A DNA stretch of 64,000 bases from Nocardioidaceae bacterium SCSIO 66511 (GTDB taxonomy: Bacteria; Actinomycetota; Actinomycetes; Propionibacteriales; Nocardioidaceae): the NCBI GenBank assembly GCA_023100825.1, contig CP095846.1:4216001-4280000 (forward strand). Direction: 5' to 3'. Shown one piece after another: positions 47,747 through 55,512 of this stretch. How positions within the stretch are numbered: position 1 is the first letter of the stretch; the number at the start of each line of letters is the position of its first letter. The position numbers and the translations under genes are program-made. Under the pieces are notes generated by a model that saw only the letters and a program-made list of their open reading frames with translations, was not told the DNA's origin and did no database searches.

Positions 47747-50250
47747 GAGCGATCTCCCCTGGGGCTTTGTACGATCCGCTGCGCGAGTACGACCGCCGCC
47801 AGCAACAAGACAACTGCGAGCAGCCCGGCAAGCGCGTACACCATCCAACCGGGAAGCAGCGGGTCATCGGCCGCGTCGGATGAAGGCGCGGCCTGCTCGG
47901 TGGAATCAACGCCGACGGGTACGCGCACTGCAGGTGTGAGGGCGGACCCCTTCGCGCTCAGCAGTGAGCGACCGGCGACCGCCGGAGCAGCGCCGATGCT
48001 TGCCTCGACCTCACTCGGAGCTCGATCGGCGGCCTTCGTACCCGACGGACCGGCAACTCCGCCGTCGTTGCGCAAGAGCTGCCCCATACGATCCGCGAGG
48101 TAGGTCGCGTCGAGCCCGAGAGCCTGCTTTCCGGCGGCGACGGCCGCGAGCGTCGACCACTGCTGGTTGCCGGTCGAAGCCGGTCGTACGTCGGGCACCG
48201 ACCCGTAGTCGTACAGGTACGACGCGGCGCGTACGAGGGGATCAGAACCGTCGGGCGCGTGTGCCTCTGTCGCGCTGGCCGGCGCGTATGCCGCACTGGC
48301 GCTTTCGCGAGTCGCGTTGAGCGCCTGCACCGCCATCGCGGTCGACGCCACCTCGCCCGCTGCACAGTCGGTCTGGGTCAAGTCGGTTCCGAACGCACCG
48401 TCGTCGCATTGCACTTCCCGGATCGGCTCCAACGCCGCGTCGCTGTCTGCGTCGCGCCCGGCTGCACGAAGCGCAAGCGCCGACCACGATTGGCGTTCGG
48501 TCGACCTGCCCACATCGGCTTGCTCGCCGGTGTCGTCGAACCCGCCGTCGTCGTTCTGCAGCCGTGCCAACTCGTCGGCGTACGAGCTCGTCGCCCTCGT
48601 CGCTCGCTTGGTCGGCAGCCAGCCGGCGATCAGCGACAGCTTTGCGAGTGGTTCGGCATACGCGGCACCCTTGCTCTCATACGGTTTGCCGTATGCGTAC
48701 GCGTCGACGGACTCGGTAGACAGCAGGAACTCGGACGCGCTCCGGGCAGCATCGGGTCGCTCTCCGAGGACGCGCAGGGCGAGCACCGCGTCGGCGGTCA
48801 GGTCGTAGTCGACGTACAGCTTCCCTCGGTCGCGTACCTCGATATGCGTACCGTCGACGAGTTGGTCGGCGATGAAGGACGCGAGTCGTGCCGTCGGGCG
48901 GGTTGGTTGCGTCGGCTTTTGCTGCTCACCGCCGGGCTCATCGGCGTCGTCCTCAGACTCACGGTCCGGCTCATCGGTCGGTTCGTCGTCGGGCGGATCC
49001 GTGGTCGAGTCGTCCTCCGGCGGGCCGGTCTGCTGGTCATCGTCGGGCGGCTCGGTCTCGTCGTTGCCGTCGTCATTGCCGTCGTCGGTCGGGCCAGACG
49101 CGTTCAGCACCCGCGGATCCCCCTTCGGCGGGGTGTCGCCGAGCGTCGCGAACGACACCGGAGAGAACGCGAAGACCGCTTGCACGGTGCTCCGGCGCCA
49201 CTCGTCTCGCCCATTGTCGTCGATGCCCGACCTACGTGCCTTCGCGAGCGAGGCCGGGTCATACGCGATGGCGCCGACCTCCTTGCTCACTTGAGTTCTC
49301 GCCGCGCGTACGGGTGACACCTGGCGCTCGGCAACCCAGTCTCGCGCCCGTTCGTACGCACCCGTGGCGCCCGTCGCGTGCAGGCTCTGTGCAGCGAGCC
49401 CAGTGGAGTTGGCATTGGGCGGCTCGCTGGTGCCGACTCCCCCGAACGACCCGTCCGGGCGTTGCACCCGGCGTAGCCAGCCGCTCGCCCTCGCGATCGC
49501 GCCGTCGAGGCCGTCCGTGCCATTGGCGCGCGCGGTGAGCATCGCCTGAACAGCAATCGCCGTGCCGTCGATGTCCGGCACACCGCGTGCGGCATTGCAC
49601 GATTTGCCGTCGTTGTAGGTCATCCGGAAGTACCCGGCTGCGCACTGTTGACTGCGAAGGAACGTCAACGCTGCTTCGTGATCACCACCCGACCGCGCCA
49701 GCCCGATGACGGCGAGCGACTGCCCGAACAGATTGGTGCTGTCTCGCCCGGTGCCACGGTCGCGGAGTCGACCCGGTTGCTTCGAGCCCGACGGCGCCAC
49801 CAGGTCGAGCACTTCCTGGCGCATGTCGTACGTACCTCGGCCGGTATAGCGACCACGACCGAACGCGTGCGGGTCGCTCCCGGTGACGACGGCGACGTTG
49901 AGCAGAGCCGCCGCCGAACCCGCGATACGCGCCCGCTTGTCTCGATAGAGGTCCGGGCCGAGGAACTCACCGGCGTGTGCAGCCAGTGACCCGGTCATTC
50001 GCTTGGCTGCCGTCTCACCTACTCCGCTGGCGTACAGCGCGAACAAGGCGGACGCCGTGAGCCCCCAGTCATAGCGCGTCGCCGGGCCAGGTAGCGAACC
50101 GTCGACGGCCTCGCGAGCGATCCACGCACCGGTGGTCTCTGCGCGATTGAGCTCCGCCGGTGCCGTACGCGCAACTGAGGGCACCTGGCCGGGGACCAGC
50201 AGGGCCCCGACCAGACCCGCAATAGTCGCAGCGATCAACGGCCTTCGCAT
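47743..50250 (-). CDS. Membrane-anchored exported protein with two alpha/alpha-barrel (terpenoid-cyclase-like / intrinsic-factor alpha) domains
   Basis: The protein is 835 residues from ATG 50250 with GAGG 7 nt upstream. Signal peptide about 1-28. Barrel region 1 is about 35-375, an acidic Pro/Asp/Glu linker about 380-445, barrel region 2 about 445-720, and one C-terminal helix (about 803-826) with a basic tail. Both barrels carry the repeat QCxxGxF...C followed by TAxAVQA (QQCAAGYFR with TAIAVQAM; VQCDDGAFG with TAMAVQAL), suggesting a disulfide in each. Repeated helical hairpins of this kind form the alpha6/alpha6 barrel of prenyltransferases, cyclases and cobalamin-binding intrinsic factor. 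No DxDD catalytic motif was seen. A binding rather than enzymatic role on the surface is inferred. Confidence 0.75.
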   Translation of the reverse strand: MRRPLIAATIAGLVGALLVPGQVPSVARTAPAELNRAETTGAWIAREAVDGSLPGPATRYDWGLTASALFALYASGVGETAAKRMTGSLAAHAGEFLGPDLYRDKRARIAGSAAALLNVAVVTGSDPHAFGRGRYTGRGTYDMRQEVLDLVAPSGSKQPGRLRDRGTGRDSTNLFGQSLAVIGLARSGGDHEAALTFLRSQQCAAGYFRMTYNDGKSCNAARGVPDIDGTAIAVQAMLTARANGTDGLDGAIARASGWLRRVQRPDGSFGGVGTSEPPNANSTGLAAQSLHATGATGAYERARDWVAERQVSPVRAARTQVSKEVGAIAYDPASLAKARRSGIDDNGRDEWRRSTVQAVFAFSPVSFATLGDTPPKGDPRVLNASGPTDDGNDDGNDETEPPDDDQQTGPPEDDSTTDPPDDEPTDEPDRESEDDADEPGGEQQKPTQPTRPTARLASFIADQLVDGTHIEVRDRGKLYVDYDLTADAVLALRVLGERPDAARSASEFLLSTESVDAYAYGKPYESKGAAYAEPLAKLSLIAGWLPTKRATRATSSYADELARLQNDDGGFDDTGEQADVGRSTERQSWSALALRAAGRDADSDAALEPIREVQCDDGAFGTDLTQTDCAAGEVASTAMAVQALNATRESASAAYAPASATEAHAPDGSDPLVRAASYLYDYGSVPDVRPASTGNQQWSTLAAVAAGKQALGLDATYLADRMGQLLRNDGGVAGPSGTKAADRAPSEVEASIGAAPAVAGRSLLSAKGSALTPAVRVPVGVDSTEQAAPSSDAADDPLLPGWMVYALAGLLAVVLLLAAVVLAQRIVQSPRGDRS

Positions 50251-50279
50251 CGACGTACCTCGATCCTTGCTCTGGCGAA

Positions 50280-52175
50280 TCAGCGGCGCGGCTTGACCCG
50301 CGGCTTGGGCAGATCGGCGCGTTTGGCATTCAACGCGAACGCCCATCCTTCGAACCCGCCGGGCGTCGCGTATCGACTCGCCGGGCCGGACTTCGCGAAG
50401 CGCCAGCCTCCGCGTTTGCCGGTCGCGTGCCAGGATGCCCAGAACGCGTTGCTCGGCGGTGTGGTGACGCACTTCTCGTGGTACTTCGGACTGCCCTTGA
50501 CCGGCAGCTTCTCGGCTCGCGCGGGCCGCCCGTCGAGGCGACACACGAAGGCTTTGCCCTGCATCCGGGTGCCCTTGACCGAGATGCCCGCCTGCTTGAG
50601 CACCTGCAAGCCGGTGCGCTTCTTCACCTTGCCGGTCTTCGTGAACTTCGCGGGCGCACAACGAACGATGGTCTTGCCCTTGTGCTTGCGGAACTTCCCG
50701 AGCTTGCGGAAGTCGACAACCGCGGTGACCCCCTTGCGGCCCTTACGCGTCTTGCGCTTGCACTTGCCTGCGTAACCCTTACGGGCAGCGCCCGGCCGCA
50801 CGCGCGACAGTCCGGTCGACGACGTACGCGGACGCACTCGGATGCGCGCCTTGCCGGATCGCGCGGCGACGGCCCCGCGTACTGCCACCACCCGCTTGCC
50901 CGGCCTCGTCGCCAGCGGCACTCGCACGCGAACGCTGACCTTGCCCTTCGCATTCGCCTTGCCGTACCTGCGCACCTTGCCCGCGACCGCGATGTCGTAA
51001 CGCTCCCCCGGGACAAGCCCCGCGGCACGGACCAGCACCTTGGCACCCACGCGTACGCGATGTCGCGCTGGCCGCACGGCGAATCTCTTCGTCTGGAGCT
51101 CGGTCAGGCCGAGTGTCGCCTGGGCAGTGGCCCGACGCCATTGGTCACGCGACTTCTTGGTGATTCCTGTCTTCTTGCCCGACCGCAGCGCCGCATCGTC
51201 GAACGCGACCGCGCCGACGTCCTTCACCAGGCCCGTCGAACCGGCGCGGCGCTTGGTCGCCTGCCGGGACGCGATCCAGACCGCTGCTCGCCGGGCAGCC
51301 CGCGGATGCCCCGTACGTGCGAGGGCATGGGCTGCGAGCCCTGTGCTGTTCGTATTCGCCGTCGCCGGCTGACCGCTGCGGAATGCTCCGTTGCGCAGCT
51401 GCTTGGTACGTAGCCAACGCGTCGCCGAGGCAATTGGCTTCGCGAGTCCGCCGACGCCGTCGGCGCGTGCCGACTGCATCGCGGCAACGGTGATGGCGGT
51501 CGCGTCGAGGTCCGGCGTACGGTTCGCGGGCTTCGCCGTGCCGCAACGCAGCTTCGGGTTGGAGGCTGCGTCGTTGTACGCAATGCGGAAGAACCCGCGG
51601 GGACACTGCTGTTTGAGCAGGAACTTCTTGACTGACGGCCTCGGCGCCTTGGCTGCCGCGAACCCGCGAAGGGCGTACGCCTGCCCGATCAGGTTCGAGA
51701 AGTCACTGCTGCCGCTGTCCTTGAGCCGGCCCTTGTCCGGTCCGTCAGCGTCTACGAGGGAGGTCGCCCGCTTGACCAGATTGACTCCGCCGAAGGCCCG
51801 CGGCGTCGCATCGACCGTCGTCGCCGCGGTCAGGAGCTTCGCGACCGAGCCCGCGTACGTACCGCCGGACCCGTCACCGATGTAGGCCTCGACGTTGCGT
51901 CGCAGCGCGCGTACGACGGCCTTGCGCTTAGCGGGCTTGACGCGAGCCTCGTCCAGTGCGAGTAGCGAGTCGATCGTCAGACCGTAGTCATCGAACCCGA
52001 ACTGGTCGTTGTGAATGACGCCGCGGGTCAGCTCACCGGCCTGCCAACGGGCGGCGTCCTTGGCCGGACGCGGGGCATCTCTTGCGACGGCCGACGGCGC
52101 GAGCGCCGTACCGGCCAGGCCGAACGCGGTTGCAACGGCGAGCGCACAGCCTCGCCGCCTGATGGATCGGTTCAT
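50280..52175 (-). CDS. Secreted intrinsic-factor-like protein (alpha/alpha barrel plus four-Cys beta domain)
   Basis: The protein is 631 residues from ATG 52175, with GGAGAGGA 4 nt upstream; the longer frame enters the riboswitch. Signal peptide about 1-31. An alpha/alpha-barrel region (about 40-345) carries the shared motif KQQCPRGFFRIAYND...C...DATAIT. A basic Ig-like strand-rich part (about 350-445) follows, then the C-terminal domain (about 470-620) with GVTAVVDF, VRCAPA, CRLDGRP, PPSNAFWASW and GGFEGWAFALN. The four cysteines match those of the 299-residue protein. The order alpha barrel then beta domain is that of intrinsic factor and transcobalamin. There is no C-terminal anchor, so it may be soluble or held by its very basic (Lys/Arg-rich) surface. 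First gene of the riboswitch operon. Confidence 0.75.
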   Translation of the reverse strand: MNRSIRRRGCALAVATAFGLAGTALAPSAVARDAPRPAKDAARWQAGELTRGVIHNDQFGFDDYGLTIDSLLALDEARVKPAKRKAVVRALRRNVEAYIGDGSGGTYAGSVAKLLTAATTVDATPRAFGGVNLVKRATSLVDADGPDKGRLKDSGSSDFSNLIGQAYALRGFAAAKAPRPSVKKFLLKQQCPRGFFRIAYNDAASNPKLRCGTAKPANRTPDLDATAITVAAMQSARADGVGGLAKPIASATRWLRTKQLRNGAFRSGQPATANTNSTGLAAHALARTGHPRAARRAAVWIASRQATKRRAGSTGLVKDVGAVAFDDAALRSGKKTGITKKSRDQWRRATAQATLGLTELQTKRFAVRPARHRVRVGAKVLVRAAGLVPGERYDIAVAGKVRRYGKANAKGKVSVRVRVPLATRPGKRVVAVRGAVAARSGKARIRVRPRTSSTGLSRVRPGAARKGYAGKCKRKTRKGRKGVTAVVDFRKLGKFRKHKGKTIVRCAPAKFTKTGKVKKRTGLQVLKQAGISVKGTRMQGKAFVCRLDGRPARAEKLPVKGSPKYHEKCVTTPPSNAFWASWHATGKRGGWRFAKSGPASRYATPGGFEGWAFALNAKRADLPKPRVKPRR

Positions 52176-52395
52176 GGGGTCCTCTCCGCCGCTCAGGGCG
52201 GAGGACTCGCCGTCGTACGACGAGGGCTCCACCCTGTTCGTCGCGACAGCGTGTCGAGCGGATTCGCACGGTCGAGGTATCCCGGCTCGCCTTTCGGCTC
52301 ACGGTTGCGCGACAGCGCCGGATTTGCACCGGCTTCCCCTGCGGCGTGCGGCGTTCCTCTTGCGGAACCCATCGAATCTAACACGCGCCGCATCC
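52176..52395 (-). promoter_or_regulatory. Cobalamin (B12) riboswitch
   Basis: On the minus strand the conserved B12 box is clear: GGGGAAGCCGGTGCAAATCC (52315-52334), then GGCGCTGTCGCGCAACCGTGAGC, matching the Cbl aptamer consensus GGGAA-CCGGTGAAAATCCGG-CTG-CGCAAC-GTGA. The GAGCCGGGATACC block (52276-52288) matches the GCCAGGAGACC element. The aptamer covers about 52225-52395. Between it and the start codon a hairpin (52179-52206) pairs CCTC-CGCC with GGCG-GAGAGG and buries the ribosome site, indicating control of translation. Cobalamin binding should reduce expression of the downstream operon. Confidence 0.93.
52179..52206 (-). promoter_or_regulatory. Ribosome-site-sequestering hairpin of the cobalamin riboswitch
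   Basis: GTCCTCCGCC (minus strand, 52206-52197) pairs with GGCGGAGAGGAC (52190-52179) across a 6-nt loop with a 2-nt bulge. The GGAGAGGA ribosome site lies inside the 3' arm, four bases before ATG 52175. No T-tract follows, so this is not a terminator-type platform. Confidence 0.75.
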
Positions 52396-52484
52396 GCCGG
52401 CGCCCGTTCGGTGGCCGCTCTCACACGGCGCTGACATCGCCGTCGGCGTCACTGTCGGCGTTTCGTACTTCTTCGGCGACTACT

Positions 52485-52905
52485 CGTCTGCCCGATGCTC
52501 GTTCGCTGTCGGCTTTCCCTGCTGCTTCGGCCGGGAAAAGACGCGGCGACGCGCGGCGGCGCCATTCCGGTTCGGTTGCTCGGCGGCTTTCCCGGGACCT
52601 TAATATGGGATCGGGGTAACGTTCGGTTTCGGTGTTACACCCGTACCGGTAGCCACGTACGTACCAACGCGCACGGCAACCTGTCACTTTGCACGGTGTC
52701 CCTGCCATGCAAAGCGGTACTTCACCATGCTTACTTGGTGAACCACCACCACGACCCCGCTAAAGCCGACCGAAACGGGAAAGCCGGCAAGCAATCCGAG
52801 CCACGTAGCTGGCGGCTCCCGCGTCGCCGCGTCTTTTGCCCGGCTGAAGCAGCAGGGAAAGCCGACAGGGAGCCGGAATCGGGCAGACGAGTAGTCGCGC
52901 GAACG
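52485..52905. repeat. Intergenic structured repeat, copy C (complete X-Y-inverted X)
   Basis: This is the fullest copy, lying in the 776-bp gap between the riboswitch and lplA. Left X (about 52485-52630) has the shared 16-mer at 52538-52553. Core Y (about 52652-52750) has hairpins at 52687-52714 (10 bp, one mismatch) and 52721-52742 (7 bp). Right X is inverted (about 52775-52905), with the 16-mer complement at 52820-52835. The two X modules can pair with each other over about 110 bp, enclosing Y. Frames translated from it are not genes. The remainder of the gap (52396-52484 and 52906-52951) shows nothing recognisable beyond a possible -10 near 52375. Confidence 0.82.
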
Positions 52906-52951
52906 AAGGCGGGTAGTCGCACCGGATCGAAGCAAGAACGCAGTGCCATCG

Positions 52952-54007
52952 CTACGGCACTCGGGCGGTCCACTCCTGGGTGCCGAACTTCTCGGCCACC
53001 AGTCGTTCGGCCTCGGCCCGCGTCGCATCGTCGACGCCGACCTCGTCGAGACCGTAGCTGGACCGAAAGTGGTCGACCATCGCGGCAATGATCGACTCCC
53101 GTGTCATACCGGTCTGCGAGCGCAGTGGATCGACCCGTTTGCGTGCGCTGGTCACGCCCTTGCCGGACAGCTTCTCCCGTCCGATACGCAGGACCTGCAG
53201 CATCTTGGTGGCGTCCATGTCGTATGACATCGTGACGTGGTGCAGCACCGCACCGTTGACGAACCGCTTCTGCGCGGCGCCCGCGATCTTGCCCTCGGGT
53301 GAGGCGATGTCGTTGATCGGTACGTACGTCGCCTTGATGCCCAGCTCTGCCAGCGCGCCGAGCACCCAGTCGTCGAGGAACGCGTACGAGTCGGAGTACG
53401 AGAGACCGTCGACGAGCGAGCCCGGTACGTACAGCGAATAGGTGATGGTGTTGCCCGGCTCGACGAACATCGCGCCCCCGCCGGAGACTCGGCGGACGAC
53501 AGTCACATCGTGACGCGCGGCACCCTCGAGGTCGACCTCGTTCGAAAGCGACTGGAACGAACCGATGATGACCGCATTCGACGCCCACTCCCAGAATCGC
53601 AGTGACGGCTTTCGTACCCCGTCGCCGACCTGGCGGGCGATCACCTCGTCGAGTGCCATCTGCATCGGCGGGTGCTGGGGTCCGGAGTCGACGAGTTCGA
53701 AGTCGTGGTCATGCCAGGCGGTGGCGTGTCCGAGTGCGCGACGGACGGCAGTCGCGACCGACTTCGGCTCGAACCCGAGCAGCACTGCCTCGGGACCAAC
53801 GGCCTCGGCGACGAGGCTCGTGAGGCCGTCGGCCGGGGTGGAGGTCGGCAAACCGATCAGGCTCTTGTCGATACGCTCCAGCGCTTCGTCCGGCTCCAGG
53901 AAGAAGTCGCCCGAGATGCGTACGTCGGCGAGTCGCCCGTCGGCAACCTCGACGTCGGCCACGACGAGCTTGCCGCCGGGCACCTTGTACTCACCATGCG
54001 CTGTCAC
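52952..54007 (-). CDS. Lipoate-protein ligase family protein with N-terminal accessory domain
   Basis: The protein is 351 residues from GTG 54007, with AAGGGG 6 nt upstream; the longer frame shadows the divergent TetR gene. The catalytic domain (about 110-345) has RRVSGGGAMFVEPGNTITYS (about 180-199), the lipoate/ATP loop, and the catalytic-Lys segment GKIAGAAQKRFVNGAVLHH. Residues about 1-90 (HGEYKVPGGKLVVADVEVADG, RISGDFFLEPDEAL) resemble the small accessory domain that in E. coli LplA is C-terminal and in archaea is the separate LplB. The order is thus swapped. The enzyme attaches lipoate (or octanoate) to E2 and GcvH proteins. Confidence 0.87.
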   Translation of the reverse strand: MTAHGEYKVPGGKLVVADVEVADGRLADVRISGDFFLEPDEALERIDKSLIGLPTSTPADGLTSLVAEAVGPEAVLLGFEPKSVATAVRRALGHATAWHDHDFELVDSGPQHPPMQMALDEVIARQVGDGVRKPSLRFWEWASNAVIIGSFQSLSNEVDLEGAARHDVTVVRRVSGGGAMFVEPGNTITYSLYVPGSLVDGLSYSDSYAFLDDWVLGALAELGIKATYVPINDIASPEGKIAGAAQKRFVNGAVLHHVTMSYDMDATKMLQVLRIGREKLSGKGVTSARKRVDPLRSQTGMTRESIIAAMVDHFRSSYGLDEVGVDDATRAEAERLVAEKFGTQEWTARVP

Positions 54008-54089
54008 TGCGGGCCCCTTCCTCAGGTCTACACCAAGATCAACACCGTGTCGCCGAATGTGTTCCCTCCTGCCGCGAGATGATCTGTGC

Positions 54090-54656
54090 ATGAGTCCCGC
54101 TGCGTCGCGGCACCGGCCGCGTGTGCTCACCGCCGCCGTTACCGTGATCGCCGATCGCGGCGCCCGCGCATTGACCCACGGCGCGGTCGACCGCGGCGCT
54201 GGTGTGCCGCCGGGTACCACGTCGAACTACTTCCGAACCCGCGACGCGCTCCTCGGGGGCGTACTCGACCATCTCGTGGCAGAAGACGAGCGAAACCTCG
54301 CCCGCATAACCGCGGGCCGCATGCCAGAAGATCCCGCAGCGCTGACCGATCTGTTCATTGCTGTCGGCGAAGACCTGCTCGGCCCGGCCCGCACGACCAC
54401 GATCGCGCGGTACGCGGTGTTCCTGGAAGCGGCGACCCGACCGGAACTCGCCTCTCGGGTCGCCGAGTCTCGGCGTCGGCTCAACCAGCTCGCTGCTGAC
54501 CTGTTGCAGGGCCTAGGCGCGCAGCACGCCGAGGTCGACGCACAACGCATCATGTTCACACTCGACGGCTACATCCTGGCGAGCACCAGCCACGGCGCAG
54601 TCGACGCCACGCTCCGCGAGGTGCTCGAGCCTGTCGTCGCATCAGCGTTCGACTGA
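54090..54656 (+). CDS. TetR family transcriptional regulator
   Basis: The protein is 188 residues from ATG 54090. The helix-turn-helix is VLTAAVTVIADRGARALTHGAVDRGAGVPPGTTSNYFRTRDALLGGVLDHL (about 12-62), the usual TetR pattern with an SNYFRTRDAL recognition helix. The C-terminal domain is TetR_C-like (LEAATRPELASRVAESR). It is divergent from lplA (82-bp gap) and convergent with the sirtuin gene, whose 3' ends overlap by 15 nt. The target and ligand are unknown. Confidence 0.88.
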   Translation: MSPAASRHRPRVLTAAVTVIADRGARALTHGAVDRGAGVPPGTTSNYFRTRDALLGGVLDHLVAEDERNLARITAGRMPEDPAALTDLFIAVGEDLLGPARTTTIARYAVFLEAATRPELASRVAESRRRLNQLAADLLQGLGAQHAEVDAQRIMFTLDGYILASTSHGAVDATLREVLEPVVASAFD

Positions 54657-55475
54657 TTCGGCCTCCAACGCGAGCAGCGTCTCCGACGTGCCGGCGTCGA
54701 TCCTGACGTCCGCGAGATCGTCGCCGCGGGTCGTACCCCGGTTGACGATGACCACGGGTTTGCCCGCCTTGCTCGCCTGCCGTACGAACCGCAGCCCGGA
54801 CATCACCTGCAGCGACGATCCGACGACGAGCAGGGACTCCGCGGCATCGACCAGCCGCGTGGCATCCGCAACGCGAGCTCGGGGGACGTTCTCGCCGAAG
54901 AACACGACATCGGGTTTCAGTACGCCGCCGCACACCTGGCAGGCGGCGACGACGAAGTCCTCGACGTCTTCGAGCACCGCATCACCGTCGGGGGCGATCT
55001 CGACATCGCGCTCGGCGTACCCCGGGTTGAGGTCGGCGAGACGCTGGTGCAGATCGGCACGGCTCGACCTCGTACCGCAATGCAGGCAGATGACGTCGGC
55101 GATACGCCCGTGCAAGGCGATCAGCTGCTGCTGCCCGGCGGCCTCGTGCAGTCCGTCGACGTTCTGGGTGATGACGCCGGTGAGCCGTCCCGCTCGCTCC
55201 ATCCGCCGCAGCGCATGGTGTGCCGCGTTCGGCGACGCTGCCGACATGTGACCCCAGCCGACGTGCGCCCGCGCCCAATAGCGTCGCTGGGCGGCCGGCC
55301 CCGAGACGAAGTCCTGGTACGTCATCGGCTTGCGCGGCGGAGAGTCCGGGCCGCGGTAGTCGGGGATGCCCGAGTCGGTGCTGATACCCGCACCCGTCAG
55401 GACGGCGACGTGCGCACCGCCGAGGAAGTCATGAGCACGACCCAACGCCTCGGCGGACGCGAGATGTTCGAGCAC
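54642..55475 (-). CDS. Sir2-family NAD-dependent protein deacetylase
   Basis: The protein is about 277 residues from GTG 55475; an in-frame GTG 55538 would overlap ndh, and neither start has a clear ribosome site. Motifs in order are the NAD-binding GAGISTDSGIPDYRG, TQNVDGLHEAAG, the catalytic His in ALHGRI, a zinc finger with CLHC...CQVC, PDVVFFGENVP, VGSSLQV and VIVNRG. Class and acyl preference cannot be judged from sequence alone. It acts in the cytosol, removing acyl groups from lysines and producing nicotinamide and O-acyl-ADP-ribose. It lies just downstream of ndh on the same strand. Confidence 0.9.
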   Translation of the reverse strand: MLEHLASAEALGRAHDFLGGAHVAVLTGAGISTDSGIPDYRGPDSPPRKPMTYQDFVSGPAAQRRYWARAHVGWGHMSAASPNAAHHALRRMERAGRLTGVITQNVDGLHEAAGQQQLIALHGRIADVICLHCGTRSSRADLHQRLADLNPGYAERDVEIAPDGDAVLEDVEDFVVAACQVCGGVLKPDVVFFGENVPRARVADATRLVDAAESLLVVGSSLQVMSGLRFVRQASKAGKPVVIVNRGTTRGDDLADVRIDAGTSETLLALEAESVER

Positions 55476-55512
55476 TCGGCCAGCGTACGTCGACGCGACC
55501 AACCGGCAGAGG

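Noticed and set aside
47743-50661. 972-codon version of the two-barrel protein
   Set aside because: Codons upstream of ATG 50250 overlap the preceding gene out of frame and precede a clear signal peptide with a good ribosome site.
47743-52175. Alpha/alpha-barrel proteins as terpene cyclases or prenyltransferases
   Set aside because: Signal peptides, disulfide-type cysteines, absence of DxDD-like motifs and the B12-riboswitch ECF context point to ligand binding outside the cell rather than isoprenoid chemistry.
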